A DNA stretch of 64,000 nucleotides from an uncultured Oceanospirillales bacterium. GTDB taxonomy: Bacteria; Pseudomonadota; Gammaproteobacteria; Xanthomonadales; SZUA-36. The notes below the pieces were generated by a model. The model was not told the origin of the DNA. It searched no databases and was given only the letters and a program-made list of their open reading frames with translations. Both the position numbers and the translations under genes were made by a program. This document shows positions 1-8,862 of this stretch, piece after piece. The stretch lies in contig CAJXKA010000001.1 in NCBI GenBank assembly GCA_913055655.1, positions 186,001-250,000 on the forward strand. Direction: 5' to 3'. Within the stretch, counting starts at the first letter, position 1. Each line of letters starts with the position of its first letter.

Positions 1-1315
1 GCCGGCCACCGGTCAGGGCGAGTGCGCGCTGGCGTGCGAAATCAATTTCTTCCGGCGAGCGGGTGTCCTCGCCGCTGCCCAGGAACCAGCCCAGCGTGGT
101 GTCGTTGTCGTGGGTGCCGGTGTAGCAAACGCTGTTCTCGGTGACGTGGTCGATGTGGAATTCCGGGTCACAGACGTCGAACTGCAGCACCACCATGCCG
201 GGGATGCCGTGGCGCTCGCGCAGGGCATCCACCTCGGGCGTAATCACGCCCAGGTCCTCGGCGACGATGGGCAGTTTGCCCAGCGACTTTTCCACCGCCT
301 CGAACAGCGCATCGCCGGGGCCGGGGACCCATTCACCGTTACGCGCGGTATCGGCGCCGAAGGGTACCGACCAGAAGGCTTCGAAACCGCGAAAATGGTC
401 GATGCGAACCAGGTCGGACTGGGCCGCGGCAAATCGGATGCGCTCGATCCACCAGCTGAAACCGTCACGCAAATGATGGTCCCAGTCGTACAGCGGATTG
501 CCCCATAGCTGGCCGTCCTCGCTGAAGTAGTCCGGCGGCACACCGGCGACGTGCGAAGGCCGCCCGTCACGGTCCACCCGCAGCATTTCCCGGTTCGCCC
601 AGGCGTCGGCGCTGTCCAGCGCGATGTAGATGGGCATGTCGCCGAACAGCATCACGCCCCGGTCAGCCGCGTACCGCTTCAGCGCGTGCCACTGCCGATG
701 GAACAGGAACTGGGTGACGCGAGTGCGCTCGATGGACGCCGCGAACCGGTCGCGCGCCTGGGCCAGTGCGGCAGGCTCCCGGTGCACGAACGCCGGCGCC
801 CATTCCGGCCATGGACGCTCGCCGTGTTCGGTTTTCAGTACCCGGAACAAGGCGTAGTCGTCCAGCCAGGCGTCACCCGCGCCGTGCAGGAAGTCCTCGT
901 ACTCGGGCCGTAGCGGTTGTCCGGCAGGGCCGGCGAATGACTCGGCAGCCCGGGCCAGGAGGTCACGCTTGAGCGGAATCAACGGGCCGTAGTCGACGTG
1001 ATCACGCGGCAGGCGCGTCAGCGGTTCCAGGTCACCGGCGCGCAACAACCCCTGCTCTACGAGCGGCTGCAGGCCCACCAGGTTGGCGTTGCCGGCGAAA
1101 GCAGACAGAGGCTGATAGGGCGAATCACCGTAAGCGGTCGGGCCCAACGGCAGGAACTGCCAGACGCCGATCTGCATTTCGGCCAGCAGGTCGACGAACT
1201 GCATGGCGCTGTCGGCCATGTCGCCGATTCCATGCGCGCCGGGCAGCGAAGTCAGGTGCATGCCCACGCCTGCCAGGCGGCGTTCTGACAGGATGGATTC
1301 GCCGGTCGTCGTCAT
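1..1315 (-). CDS. malQ: 4-alpha-glucanotransferase (amylomaltase), C-terminus beyond window
   Basis: Glycoside hydrolase family 77 enzyme that moves maltodextrin segments between alpha-1,4-glucans in the cytoplasm (glycogen and maltodextrin metabolism). Reading leftward from the ATG at 1315, the frame stays open to base 1, so at least 438 residues are present and the C-terminus is missing. Visible family features are the N-terminal GVGMHLTSLPG and LPLGPTAYGDSPYQ segments, the RIDHFRGF motif carrying the catalytic Asp, LPIVAEDLG with the acid/base Glu, and GTHDNDT. The start lies 6 bases after the proA stop, so it is probably co-transcribed with proBA. Identification is firm; the pairing with proline genes is only positional. 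Confidence 0.93.
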   Translation of the reverse strand, partial: MTTTGESILSERRLAGVGMHLTSLPGAHGIGDMADSAMQFVDLLAEMQIGVWQFLPLGPTAYGDSPYQPLSAFAGNANLVGLQPLVEQGLLRAGDLEPLTRLPRDHVDYGPLIPLKRDLLARAAESFAGPAGQPLRPEYEDFLHGAGDAWLDDYALFRVLKTEHGERPWPEWAPAFVHREPAALAQARDRFAASIERTRVTQFLFHRQWHALKRYAADRGVMLFGDMPIYIALDSADAWANREMLRVDRDGRPSHVAGVPPDYFSEDGQLWGNPLYDWDHHLRDGFSWWIERIRFAAAQSDLVRIDHFRGFEAFWSVPFGADTARNGEWVPGPGDALFEAVEKSLGKLPIVAEDLGVITPEVDALRERHGIPGMVVLQFDVCDPEFHIDHVTENSVCYTGTHDNDTTLGWFLGSGEDTRSPEEIDFARQRALALTGGR

Positions 1316-1321
1316 GTCGGA

Positions 1322-2575
1322 CTAGTCGCGGGTCTGCCCCGCGCCGCGCACCACCCACTTGTAAGAGGTCAGTTCCGGCAGCGCCATCGGTCCGCGCGCG
1401 TGTAGCTTCTGCGTGCTGATGCCGATTTCCGCGCCCATGCCGAACTGGCCGCCGTCGGTGAATGCCGTCGAGGCGTTGGCATAAACGGTGGCGGCGTCGA
1501 CCTCGTTGAGGAATCGCTCGATCACTGCCGGGTCGGTGGCGACGATGGCTTCAGAATGTTTCGAGGAATGCGCGTGGATATGGTCCAGCGCCTCGTCCAG
1601 GTCGTCGACCACTTTCACCGACATCCGCATCGACAGGAACTCCTGGCCGAAATGCTCCGGCGCGGCGTGGTGCAGCGCGGCGGCATAGTGGCCATCCAGC
1701 ATCGCGTATGCATCGTCGTCGGCGTAGACCTCGGTGTCGTGGTTGCGACCCAGGTCGTCTAGCAGTTCCGGCAGGCGTGGCAGCAGTTCGCGGTGCAGCA
1801 CCAGCGTGTCCAGCGCGTTGCACACGCTGACCCGCCTGGACTTGGCATTGGTGACGATCCGCTTCGCAGCGTCAAAGTCGGCGCTGGCGTCGACATAGGT
1901 ATGGACGATGCCCGCACCGGTCTCGATCACCGGCACCCGCGCGTGGTCGCGCACGAAGTCGATCAGCCCTTTGGAGCCGCGCGGAATGGCGAGATCAATA
2001 TAGTCACTGGCCTCCAGGATATGGCCCAGCATCTCGCGTTCCGGCGGCGCCAAATAGCAGGCCCCCTCGGGCAGATCAAACTCGGCCAGCACCTCGTGGA
2101 TCAGCCCGACGATCACGGCATTGCTGTCACGCGCGTCGCTGCTGCCCTTCAGTACACAGGCGTTGCCGCTGCGCAGGCTCAGCGCGAACACGTCGAAGGT
2201 GACATTCGGGCGCGATTCGTAAATGACGGCGATCACGCCCACCGGCACGCGCACCTTGGTCAGCGCCAGGCCGTTGTCCAGGGTCTTTTCCTCCAGCACC
2301 TCGCCGACGGGGCAGGGCAGCTGCGCCACCCGGGTCAGGTCGGCGGCGATGGCGGCCAGGCGTTCCGGATCCAGCAGCAGGCGGTCGTACTTGGGGTTTT
2401 CCGGGTCCATGCGCGCCAGGTCCAGGCGGTTGGCGGCGAGAATGGCGTCGGTGGCTTCCAGCGCGCGCTCGGCCACGCGGTTCAGCACCTTCGCCGAGGT
2501 CTCCGGCGTCATTCGCGCCAGTTGCCGGGCGGCGGCGCGGGCGTCGGCCAGGCCCTCGCGGATGGCCACGGGCAT
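1322..2575 (-). CDS. proA: Gamma-glutamyl phosphate reductase
   Basis: NADPH-dependent reduction of gamma-glutamyl phosphate to glutamate semialdehyde, the second step of proline synthesis. The frame shows the aldehyde-dehydrogenase-like family with SGNACVLKGSSDA, IPRGSKGL, and the NAKSRRVSVCN segment carrying the catalytic Cys at about residue 250. I chose the ATG at 2575: it has GAAGG just upstream and gives 417 residues, the length of the E. coli enzyme. An in-frame ATG at 2638 would add 21 unconserved residues, has no ribosome binding site, and would overlap proB by 26 bases. It follows proB in the same operon. Confidence 0.95.
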   Translation of the reverse strand: MPVAIREGLADARAAARQLARMTPETSAKVLNRVAERALEATDAILAANRLDLARMDPENPKYDRLLLDPERLAAIAADLTRVAQLPCPVGEVLEEKTLDNGLALTKVRVPVGVIAVIYESRPNVTFDVFALSLRSGNACVLKGSSDARDSNAVIVGLIHEVLAEFDLPEGACYLAPPEREMLGHILEASDYIDLAIPRGSKGLIDFVRDHARVPVIETGAGIVHTYVDASADFDAAKRIVTNAKSRRVSVCNALDTLVLHRELLPRLPELLDDLGRNHDTEVYADDDAYAMLDGHYAAALHHAAPEHFGQEFLSMRMSVKVVDDLDEALDHIHAHSSKHSEAIVATDPAVIERFLNEVDAATVYANASTAFTDGGQFGMGAEIGISTQKLHARGPMALPELTSYKWVVRGAGQTRD

Positions 2576-2612
2576 GCCGCCTTCAGCGGTGCTGGTGGCG
2601 GGGGTGATGTCC

Positions 2613-3674
2613 TTAATTGAGCAGGTAGAGGTAGTCATAGTGAATCAGTGGTTTCATGTCGCGTTGGCCGAGCGCGGCGCGCGCCTCGGCATGATCGTAT
2701 TGTGAACGTCCGCAGCCCAGCACGCGACCGTCGCTGGCGCGCACCTCGATGACGTCGCCGCGCAGGAACTCGCCCTCGATGGCTTCCACGCCCACCGGCA
2801 GCACGCTGGCGAGTTTTGCGGGGTCGGTCAGCACCGCCTCGGCGCCGGCATTGACGACCGCCGCACCCAGCGTGTGGCCGTCCATGCTGGCCAGCCAGCG
2901 CCGGGCCGACGAGGCCTGGCCGCGTGCCGGGAACACCGTGCCGCGGGCGGCCCCGCCAGCGAAGCTGGCCAGCACACCCGCGTCGCGGCCATCGGCCACC
3001 AGTGTCTCGATGCCAAGCCCTGCGGCCTTGCGCGCCGTGGCCAGTTTGCTGTGCATGCCGCCGCGCCCCAGCTTCGAGGTGCCACGTTGCAGCAACGCGT
3101 CTGCGTCGTGGGCCTCGTCGTCCCAACGTTCAACCAATGCGCCCTCGGCATCCATCACACCGGCAACGGTCGTTAACAGGCACAGGTGGCTGGCGCCGAC
3201 CATGGCCGCCACCAGGCCGGCCAGTTCGTCGTTGTCAGTGAACATCAGTTCGGTGACGGAAACCACGTCGTTTTCGTTCACCACCGGCAGCAGGCCGGCG
3301 CTCAGAAGGCCCTCCAGGCAGCCACGCATATTCAGGTAATGTCCGCGGCTTTGGAAGTCACTCTTGCTGGCGAGCACCTGGGCGATGGCCAGGTCGTGGT
3401 CGGCGAAATGCAGCCCCCAGGTGGCCATCAGCCGCACCTGGCCAGCCGCCGCCAGCACCTGCCGGCGCGTGACCGGGTTATCGAGGCTGGCATCGTCGAC
3501 CACGCCGGCCCCGGCCGCCACGGCACCCGAAGACACCAGTACGACCTCCCAGCCATCGGCGCGCAGCGCCGCGATCTGCCGCGCCAGGCCCGCGAGGACG
3601 GTGGCCGACAGCCCCCCGGCACTCTCGCAGAGCACCTGGCTGCCCACCTTCACTACCATCCGCTGTCGTGCCAT
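2613..3674 (-). CDS. proB: Glutamate 5-kinase
   Basis: Phosphorylates glutamate with ATP, the first and usually proline-inhibited step of proline synthesis. The N-terminal amino acid kinase domain opens with MVVKVGSQVL and contains LVSSGAVAAG and the FTDNDELAGLVA loop. The C-terminal 80 or so residues form a PUA domain (FLRGDVIEVRASDGRVLGCG). The ATG at 3674 is preceded by AGG at good spacing; a TTG two codons upstream (3680) is the alternative. Length 353 is normal for the PUA-containing form. First gene of proB-proA-malQ. Confidence 0.95.
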   Translation of the reverse strand: MARQRMVVKVGSQVLCESAGGLSATVLAGLARQIAALRADGWEVVLVSSGAVAAGAGVVDDASLDNPVTRRQVLAAAGQVRLMATWGLHFADHDLAIAQVLASKSDFQSRGHYLNMRGCLEGLLSAGLLPVVNENDVVSVTELMFTDNDELAGLVAAMVGASHLCLLTTVAGVMDAEGALVERWDDEAHDADALLQRGTSKLGRGGMHSKLATARKAAGLGIETLVADGRDAGVLASFAGGAARGTVFPARGQASSARRWLASMDGHTLGAAVVNAGAEAVLTDPAKLASVLPVGVEAIEGEFLRGDVIEVRASDGRVLGCGRSQYDHAEARAALGQRDMKPLIHYDYLYLLN

Positions 3675-3758
3675 TTCCAACCTGCGAAAGTCGTCGGGAA
3701 AAGCGGTCAGTGTAGCAAACCACCAGGGCCGAAGTGGTCGTTGTTAGCCCGTCAGCAC

Positions 3759-3788
3759 TTGACGTGGAGCGAGATTCAGGATTAGTTT
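3759..3788 (+). promoter_or_regulatory. Candidate promoter of the Phd/PIN toxin-antitoxin operon
   Basis: TTGACG (3759-3764) and TAGTTT (3783-3788) are separated by 18 bases, 32 bases before the antitoxin ATG. The -35 is 5/6 to consensus and the -10 is weak. Just downstream is the perfect palindrome TAGATCTA (3796-3803) overlapping TAGCTA (3802-3807), a plausible site for antitoxin autorepression. The site role is inferred from how such operons usually work. Confidence 0.35.
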
Positions 3789-3820
3789 AGTCATGTAGAT
3801 CTAGCTAACTTGGAGGCGTC

Positions 3821-4060
3821 ATGGATACGGTCAATATGCACGATGCGAAAACACGGCTTTCCCAATTGGTGGACCGGGCGGTCAAGGGCGAGCCTTTCGT
3901 GATTGCACGCGCTGGAAAACCGGCGGTGAGAGTGACGGCGATTGACGCACCTGAGCCGGGTCACGAACAGCGGCTGGGCTTCCTGGAGGGGCAGATTCAG
4001 GTCCCGGATGACTTCGACCGTATGGGTGCCGATGAGATTGAAGCGCTGTTCGGAACCTGA
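3821..4060 (+). CDS. Phd/YefM-family antitoxin
   Basis: A 79-residue protein whose first half matches the Phd/YefM DNA-binding antitoxin fold: MHDAKTRLSQLVDRAVKGEPFVIARAGKPAVRV. The acidic C-terminal half (FDRMGADEIEALFG) is the usual toxin-binding tail. GGAGG sits 4 bases before the ATG. The next gene starts immediately after its stop codon, giving coupled translation of antitoxin then toxin. It would neutralise the PIN RNase and repress the operon. Family assignment is confident; the exact subfamily name (VapB versus Phd) is not. Confidence 0.85.
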   Translation: MDTVNMHDAKTRLSQLVDRAVKGEPFVIARAGKPAVRVTAIDAPEPGHEQRLGFLEGQIQVPDDFDRMGADEIEALFGT

Positions 4061-4447
4061 GTGAACCTGCTAATCGACACCCATGTGTTGCTGTGGGCGG
4101 CCGGGTCGCCCTCGAGATTGAGCTCGTCTGCCAGAGAGCTCATGGAAGCGCCCCGCAATGTGCTCTGGTTCAGTGCCGCCAGCATCTGGGAGGTCGTGAT
4201 CAAGAACAGCCTGGGTCGTTCGGACTTCAGCGTCGACCCGCACCTGTTGCGACGGGGCTTGCTCGAAAACCAGTACCGGGAGTTGCCGATCAACAGCGCG
4301 CACACGCTGGCCGTCGCCCGACTACCCGACCTGCACAAGGATCCGTTCGATCGAATCCTCGTGGCGCAGGCGGAGACAGAGGGCTTTATGCTGCTTACTG
4401 CCGACGATCAGGTTGCGGGCTACGGTACAGCTGTCAAACGCGTTTAG
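4061..4447 (+). CDS. PIN-domain toxin (VapC-like RNase)
   Basis: A 128-residue PIN domain, predicted to be a Mg-dependent endoribonuclease that cleaves RNA when released by its antitoxin. The acidic metal-binding residues are visible: Asp6 in LLIDTHVLLW, Glu44 in SIWEVVIK, Asp94 and Asp97 in DPFDRILVAQA, and Asp115/Asp116 in LTADDQV. The start is a GTG directly abutting the antitoxin stop (TGA then GTG). All catalytic positions are present, so it looks intact. The target RNA cannot be read from sequence. Confidence 0.87.
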   Translation: MNLLIDTHVLLWAAGSPSRLSSSARELMEAPRNVLWFSAASIWEVVIKNSLGRSDFSVDPHLLRRGLLENQYRELPINSAHTLAVARLPDLHKDPFDRILVAQAETEGFMLLTADDQVAGYGTAVKRV

Positions 4448-4525
4448 GTCATCGCCAATGCAACGACCGGCCAAGCTTCGTTCGCGGGAAGCCAGTCATG
4501 TTGCCAAGCCGGTTGCGCGCCGGTT

Positions 4526-4765
4526 TTAACCAACCGCCCTCCGGCTCGCTTCGACCTTGATGTCAGCCATGCTTCGCTGGCTCTTACCACTGGCCAGGCC
4601 TTCACCGATCAGGGACTGCATATGCGCGATCTTTGCCTGGCGCGCCTGGTCCCTGCGGATCAGGTCGCGCACGTAGTCGCTGGGGTCTTCAAAACGTCCA
4701 TGGCCACACTGGCGTTCAACCCAGCGTTTCATTTCTTCCGGCAATGAGATGCTCATCGTCGACAT
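4526..4765 (-). CDS. Orphan ParD-type antitoxin
   Basis: A 79-residue ribbon-helix-helix protein with the ParD pattern: MSISLPEEMKRWVE, then GRFEDPSDYVRDLIRRDQ, then a helical tail with LIGEGLASGKS. ParD proteins normally bind a following ParE toxin and repress the operon. Here only 78 bases separate its stop from the convergent PIN gene, so no ParE follows. ATGs at 4765 and 4756 are both possible starts; neither has a strong ribosome binding site. The start lies 7 bases after the stop of the upstream peptidase gene. It may be a solitary regulator or a decayed toxin-antitoxin locus. Confidence 0.75.
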   Translation of the reverse strand: MSTMSISLPEEMKRWVERQCGHGRFEDPSDYVRDLIRRDQARQAKIAHMQSLIGEGLASGKSQRSMADIKVEASRRAVG

Positions 4766-4772
4766 GGCAGAA

Positions 4773-6491
4773 CTACAGCCCCAGCTGCGCCTTGCCCTGC
4801 TCGTAGACGATGTCCACCGGGATGTCTGCGGCCGACAGTCGGTCCAGGTCGGCGGCCAGTACCGGGCTGACATTACCCATCTCGGCGACAAACGCGGCCA
4901 CGGCATCGTAGTCGCCGTCACCCTGCAGGGTCAGGATTTTGCGGCTCAGTGATTCGACAGCCGCTTCGAAGGCGTCCACGTTGACGCGGTACTGGCCCTC
5001 GTCATTGCGCTCAAAGGCGCCGGCCTGGGCAAAGTAGTTGAAGCGGATCATGTTGGCGCGGCCGTGGGCGCTGGAGGCGCCAAAGCGCACCGAGCGGAAG
5101 ATGCCGGCCAGGAAGGTCACGTAGTTGTCCATGACCTCGCCCTCGGTGATCTCGCCCATCTCGCGCAGGCGCTGGACCATGTACAGGCCCAGGATGTCGG
5201 CCTTGCCTTCCTCCAGCGCCGAGGCATGCTCCTTCAGCGCCGCGCGCACGGTACCGGCGCCGTCCAGCGTGGTCTTGATGCCCAGGCCGTGCGCCACCTC
5301 GTGAAACATGGTGTTGCCGAAGAACGCGTCGAAGGTGATGTACTGGCGCTGGTCAGGCGCGATCAGCTCGTCGGCGATCGGCTCCAGGATCTTGTCGTAC
5401 TTGGCACGCATGGCGTTCTTCAGCTGCAGGCGGCGGGTGCCCTTGGCCAGTTGCACTTCCTCGTCGTTGGGCAGGTTGATGGCGATGGTCTTGGAGCCCA
5501 GGTTGGCGTCGCCGGCGACATACGCCACGTCGTAAGCGTTCAGGTCAGCATCGGAGCCCGGCATCTCGGCCTTGTATTCATCCGGCACCGGCAGGCCTTC
5601 CTGCAGTACCGGCATATGCTGGGCGAAGCGCGCCAGCCGTTCGCTCCAGGCCTGGTCCTTGATCAGCACGAAGGTCTCGAAGGCCGCGCGGTAGCCGAAC
5701 AGGCGGTCCTGGTAATGCTCGATGGGGCCAATGACCAGTTCGATGTCGTTGTCCTTCATGTCCATCCAGGCCATGTCGGAGGGCTGGTAGTCACCGCTGA
5801 CCAGCGCGTCGGCGCGCAGGCGCAGGTAGTTGGCGAAGGCTTCATTTACGGCAAGGCCCGCCGCTTCGCGAAGCTTGGCGGCGATCTGCTCCAGTTCCGC
5901 CGCCCACTCGGTGGCGTAGGGCACCAGGACCAGGTTGCCGGCGTCATCACGGCGCACCAGTGAATACTGACCGTCCTTGCCGGGCTGGTCCCAGGCCTCG
6001 AACTCCTCGCGGGTCATGTCCTTCGGATACATGTTGGCGCCGGGCGGCCGCGGGCCGAAGCCCTCCATGAACGGCTGGTCGTTATCAAGCTGGTCCCAGG
6101 GGCCGTAGTTGATGACCGCGAAACGCTTCGCGGCGGGGTCGTTAATCTGTTCCAGCAGGGCGTCCCTGTCACCCCAGACCTGCTCCCAGAAGAGGTCGTC
6201 GGTGATCTTCGCGGCATCGATCAGCAGGCTGATGACCTGGCGCTGGTTGTCGCTGAGGTGGCTGATGTCCGGGCTCAGCTCCACCGGGGTGTAGATATCG
6301 AAGCGCGGGTTGCTTGCGGGCCCGGTGGCTGTCTCCGGTGCCTCTTCGACGATCGGGGTGTCGGTCTCGGCCACGGACATTTCGGATGTGGATTCAGGCG
6401 CCGGGTCGGTGTCGTTTTCCCGGAGTTCCAGTGCGAGGTATGCCAGTGCCGCGACCATGAATGCGAGCATGGTCAGTGTCATTCTGGACAT
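4773..6491 (-). CDS. Membrane-anchored or exported M49-like metallopeptidase (dipeptidyl peptidase III family)
   Basis: A 572-residue protein with a hydrophobic N-terminus (residues 5-22) that is a signal anchor or signal peptide, followed by an acidic low-complexity linker to about residue 55. The zinc site is HEVAH (His397, Glu398, His401) followed 25 residues later by EEGKAD (Glu427/Glu428). This matches the family M49 arrangement, which normally has the six-residue HExxGH and EECRAE. The five-residue HExxH form is the minority version. It probably removes dipeptides or processes proteins in the periplasm. Sequence around residues 95-330 resembles bacterial Zn hydrolases of this type. Location and substrate are inference. 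Confidence 0.72.
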   Translation of the reverse strand: MSRMTLTMLAFMVAALAYLALELRENDTDPAPESTSEMSVAETDTPIVEEAPETATGPASNPRFDIYTPVELSPDISHLSDNQRQVISLLIDAAKITDDLFWEQVWGDRDALLEQINDPAAKRFAVINYGPWDQLDNDQPFMEGFGPRPPGANMYPKDMTREEFEAWDQPGKDGQYSLVRRDDAGNLVLVPYATEWAAELEQIAAKLREAAGLAVNEAFANYLRLRADALVSGDYQPSDMAWMDMKDNDIELVIGPIEHYQDRLFGYRAAFETFVLIKDQAWSERLARFAQHMPVLQEGLPVPDEYKAEMPGSDADLNAYDVAYVAGDANLGSKTIAINLPNDEEVQLAKGTRRLQLKNAMRAKYDKILEPIADELIAPDQRQYITFDAFFGNTMFHEVAHGLGIKTTLDGAGTVRAALKEHASALEEGKADILGLYMVQRLREMGEITEGEVMDNYVTFLAGIFRSVRFGASSAHGRANMIRFNYFAQAGAFERNDEGQYRVNVDAFEAAVESLSRKILTLQGDGDYDAVAAFVAEMGNVSPVLAADLDRLSAADIPVDIVYEQGKAQLGL

Positions 6492-6626
6492 GGTTTCGAT
6501 TCCGCTTGCGGTAAAGCATTGAGTCTAACAAATCACCGGTTGCGTCCGAACTGTTCCGGCGGGTGTTTTTTGACCACGGGGATATGGAAATCCACCCTGG
6601 TCGACCCTATCTGAAGGCCCAGCACT

Positions 6627-6632
6627 TATAAT
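6627..6632 (+). promoter_or_regulatory. -10 element upstream of fmdB-aspS
   Basis: Perfect TATAAT, 48 bases before the zinc-ribbon gene ATG. No convincing -35 is present at 16-18 bases upstream; TCGACC (6601-6606) is 20 away. It is likely the start of the fmdB-aspS transcript, but not demonstrated. Confidence 0.4.
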
Positions 6633-6679
6633 GGCCGGCCCCGTTCTGGTGGGGCGGCGTGTTGACCGGAGATTTCCAA

Positions 6680-7012
6680 ATGCCCATTTACGAATATCGC
6701 TGCCAGGAATGCGGCCACGAGCTGGAAAAGCTCCAGCGCATGAGTGATGACCCGCTGCGGGACTGCCCGGAATGCGGCAAGGCCGGATTGAAGCGCCTGA
6801 TTTCCGCCGCCGGTTTCCGCCTGAAGGGCGGCGGCTGGTACGAGACCGACTTTAAAAGCGACAACAAGCGCAACCTGGCCGACAGCGGCAACGACAAGCC
6901 GAAATCGGATTCGTCTTCCGACAAGAAAGACACTTCGACTTCGAAGGAATCGGCCGCCAATCCCAGGACTGAAAAGAAATCCGCCTCGAAAGCCGAGGCC
7001 AAATCGGCCTGA
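6680..7012 (+). CDS. FmdB-family zinc ribbon protein
   Basis: A 110-residue protein starting [12 protein letters not shown], the hallmark of the FmdB/CxxC regulatory zinc ribbon family. Zinc ligands are Cys8, Cys11, Cys29 and Cys32. After about residue 55 the sequence becomes a disordered Ser/Lys/Asp-rich tail, which varies widely in the family. The ATG at 6680 has CGGAGA upstream; a TTG seven codons earlier is not needed. It precedes aspS by 20 bases, a common pairing in gammaproteobacteria, although no function in aspartate charging has been shown to my knowledge. Confidence 0.9.
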   Translation: MPIYEYRCQECGHELEKLQRMSDDPLRDCPECGKAGLKRLISAAGFRLKGGGWYETDFKSDNKRNLADSGNDKPKSDSSSDKKDTSTSKESAANPRTEKKSASKAEAKSA

Positions 7013-7032
7013 CCCCAGGCCCGGAGCCCGTT

Positions 7033-8790
7033 ATGCGTACCCATCTTTGCGGTGAAGTCACCGCTGACCTGGCCGGCCAGGCCGTTACCCTGTGCGGCTG
7101 GGTTGACCGTCGCCGTGACCTCGGCGGCCTCATTTTCCTTGGCCTGCGTGATCGCGTCGGCATCGTCCAGGTCGTGGTCGAGCCGGACAGCGCGGCATTC
7201 GCCGACGCCGAGAAACTGCGCAACGAGTTCTGCGTCCGCATCGAGGGCGAAGTGCGGATGCGCCCGGAAAGCCAGTGGAACGAGAACATGGCGACCGGGA
7301 AGATCGAAGTGGTGGCGACGAAGGTCGAGCTGCTGAATGCCTCCGCGCCGCTGCCGCTGCTGATGACCGATGAGGACGGCGAGGAAATCCGCCTGAAGTA
7401 CCGCTACCTGGACCTGCGTCGCCAGCGCATGCAGCGCAATATGCGCATCCGCTCGGAGCTGAACCACTCCATCCGCGGCACGCTGCGCGAGCTGGGTTTC
7501 ACCGAGTTCGAGACACCCATCCTGACCAAGGCGACGCCCGAAGGCGCGCGCGACTACCTGGTGCCGTCGCGCGTGCACCCGGGCGAGTTTTACGCGCTGC
7601 CGCAGTCGCCGCAGCTGTTCAAGCAGCTGCTGATGATGTCCGGCATGGACCGTTACTACCAGATCGCCCGTTGTTTCCGTGATGAGGACCTGCGCGCCGA
7701 CCGCCAGCCGGAATTCACCCAGCTGGACATGGAGATGTCGTTTGTCGACGAGCAGGGCGTGCAGGACACCGCCGAGGCGCTGGTGCGCGCGGCTTTCGCC
7801 GACGTGTTGCATGTCGAGCTGCCGGCCGGGTTCCCGCGGATGGCCTGGCGCGACGCCATGGAGCGCTACGGCTCCGACAAGCCGGACCTGCGCCTGCCGT
7901 TGCAGCTGGTGAGCGTGGACGAGCACGTCAAACACGTCGATTTCCGCGTCTTCTCCGGCCCGGCGAATGACGATGGCCAGCGCGTGGCCGCCTTGCGCGT
8001 GCCGGGCGGGGCGCAGTTCTCGCGCAAGCAGATCGACGAATACACCGATTACGTCTCCCGCTACGGTGCGAAGGGCCTGGCGTGGATCAAGGTCAACGAC
8101 GCGGAAGCCGGCCTGGACGGCCTGCAGTCCCCGATCGCCAAGTTCCTGGATGATGCGGCCTGGTCCGGTATCGCCGCGGCCACGGGTGCCGAAACCGGCG
8201 ACATCCTGTTCTTCGGCGCCGGCGACTGGGGCGTGACCAGCACCTTCATGGGCCAGCTGCTGGTGAAGACCGGCCGCGACCTGGACCTCGCCGAAGGCGA
8301 CTGGGCGCCGCTTTGGGTCACCGACTTCCCGATGTTCGAATGGGATGAGGACGAGCAGCGTTTCTTCGCCATGCACCATCCGTTCACGGCCCCGAACAAC
8401 GACGACGCAGAGGCCCTGAAGGCCGACCCTGGCCAATCGCTGTCGCGTGGTTACGACCTGGTGCTGAACGGCAACGAGATCGGCGGCGGTTCTATCCGTA
8501 TCCACCGCCAGGACATGCAGGCCGCCGTGTTCGAACTCCTGGGCATCGGCGAGGAAGAGGCGCAGGAAAAATTCGGCTTCCTGCTCGAGGCGCTGAAGTA
8601 CGGCTGCCCGCCGCACGGCGGCATCGCCTTCGGCCTGGACCGCATTGCCGCGCTGATGGCCGGCGAGCCGTCCATCCGCGATGTCATCGCCTTCCCCAAG
8701 ACCACCACCGCGCAGTGCGTGCTGACCGACGCGCCGTCGGCGGTGCCGGACGCGCTGGTCGATGAACTGGGGCTGAAACTGAAAGGCTGA
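7033..8790 (+). CDS. aspS: Aspartate--tRNA ligase
   Basis: Class IIb aminoacyl-tRNA synthetase attaching aspartate to tRNA-Asp. The N-terminal OB fold begins MRTHLCGEV and includes [12 protein letters not shown]. Class II motifs follow: motif 2 in [20 protein letters not shown] and motif 3 in [13 protein letters not shown]. Residue 30 is Leu, as in E. coli discriminating AspRS; the non-discriminating enzymes I recall (for example P. aeruginosa) carry His here. This suggests tRNA-Asp-specific charging, but a gatCAB search of the genome would be needed. GGAG precedes the ATG. Length of 585 is typical of bacteria. Confidence 0.98.
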   Translation: MRTHLCGEVTADLAGQAVTLCGWVDRRRDLGGLIFLGLRDRVGIVQVVVEPDSAAFADAEKLRNEFCVRIEGEVRMRPESQWNENMATGKIEVVATKVELLNASAPLPLLMTDEDGEEIRLKYRYLDLRRQRMQRNMRIRSELNHSIRGTLRELGFTEFETPILTKATPEGARDYLVPSRVHPGEFYALPQSPQLFKQLLMMSGMDRYYQIARCFRDEDLRADRQPEFTQLDMEMSFVDEQGVQDTAEALVRAAFADVLHVELPAGFPRMAWRDAMERYGSDKPDLRLPLQLVSVDEHVKHVDFRVFSGPANDDGQRVAALRVPGGAQFSRKQIDEYTDYVSRYGAKGLAWIKVNDAEAGLDGLQSPIAKFLDDAAWSGIAAATGAETGDILFFGAGDWGVTSTFMGQLLVKTGRDLDLAEGDWAPLWVTDFPMFEWDEDEQRFFAMHHPFTAPNNDDAEALKADPGQSLSRGYDLVLNGNEIGGGSIRIHRQDMQAAVFELLGIGEEEAQEKFGFLLEALKYGCPPHGGIAFGLDRIAALMAGEPSIRDVIAFPKTTTAQCVLTDAPSAVPDALVDELGLKLKG

Positions 8791-8821
8791 TTCCCCCGCG
8801 CGGGAATAGCCGTTAAGCTTC

Positions 8822-8852
8822 AAAGGGCCGGCACCTGCCGGCCTTTTCCTTT
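8822..8852 (+). terminator. Rho-independent terminator after aspS
   Basis: GGCCGGCA and TGCCGGCC form an 8-bp GC stem, extended by A-T pairs, with a short loop and followed by CCTTTTCCTTT. It lies 31 bases after the aspS stop and just before the rarD ribosome binding site. Confidence 0.8.
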
Positions 8853-8862
8853 GGGCGGGAAC

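Noticed and set aside
4448..4525. A ParE toxin remnant after the ParD gene
   Set aside because: Translations of the 78 bases on the minus strand show no ParE-like segment.
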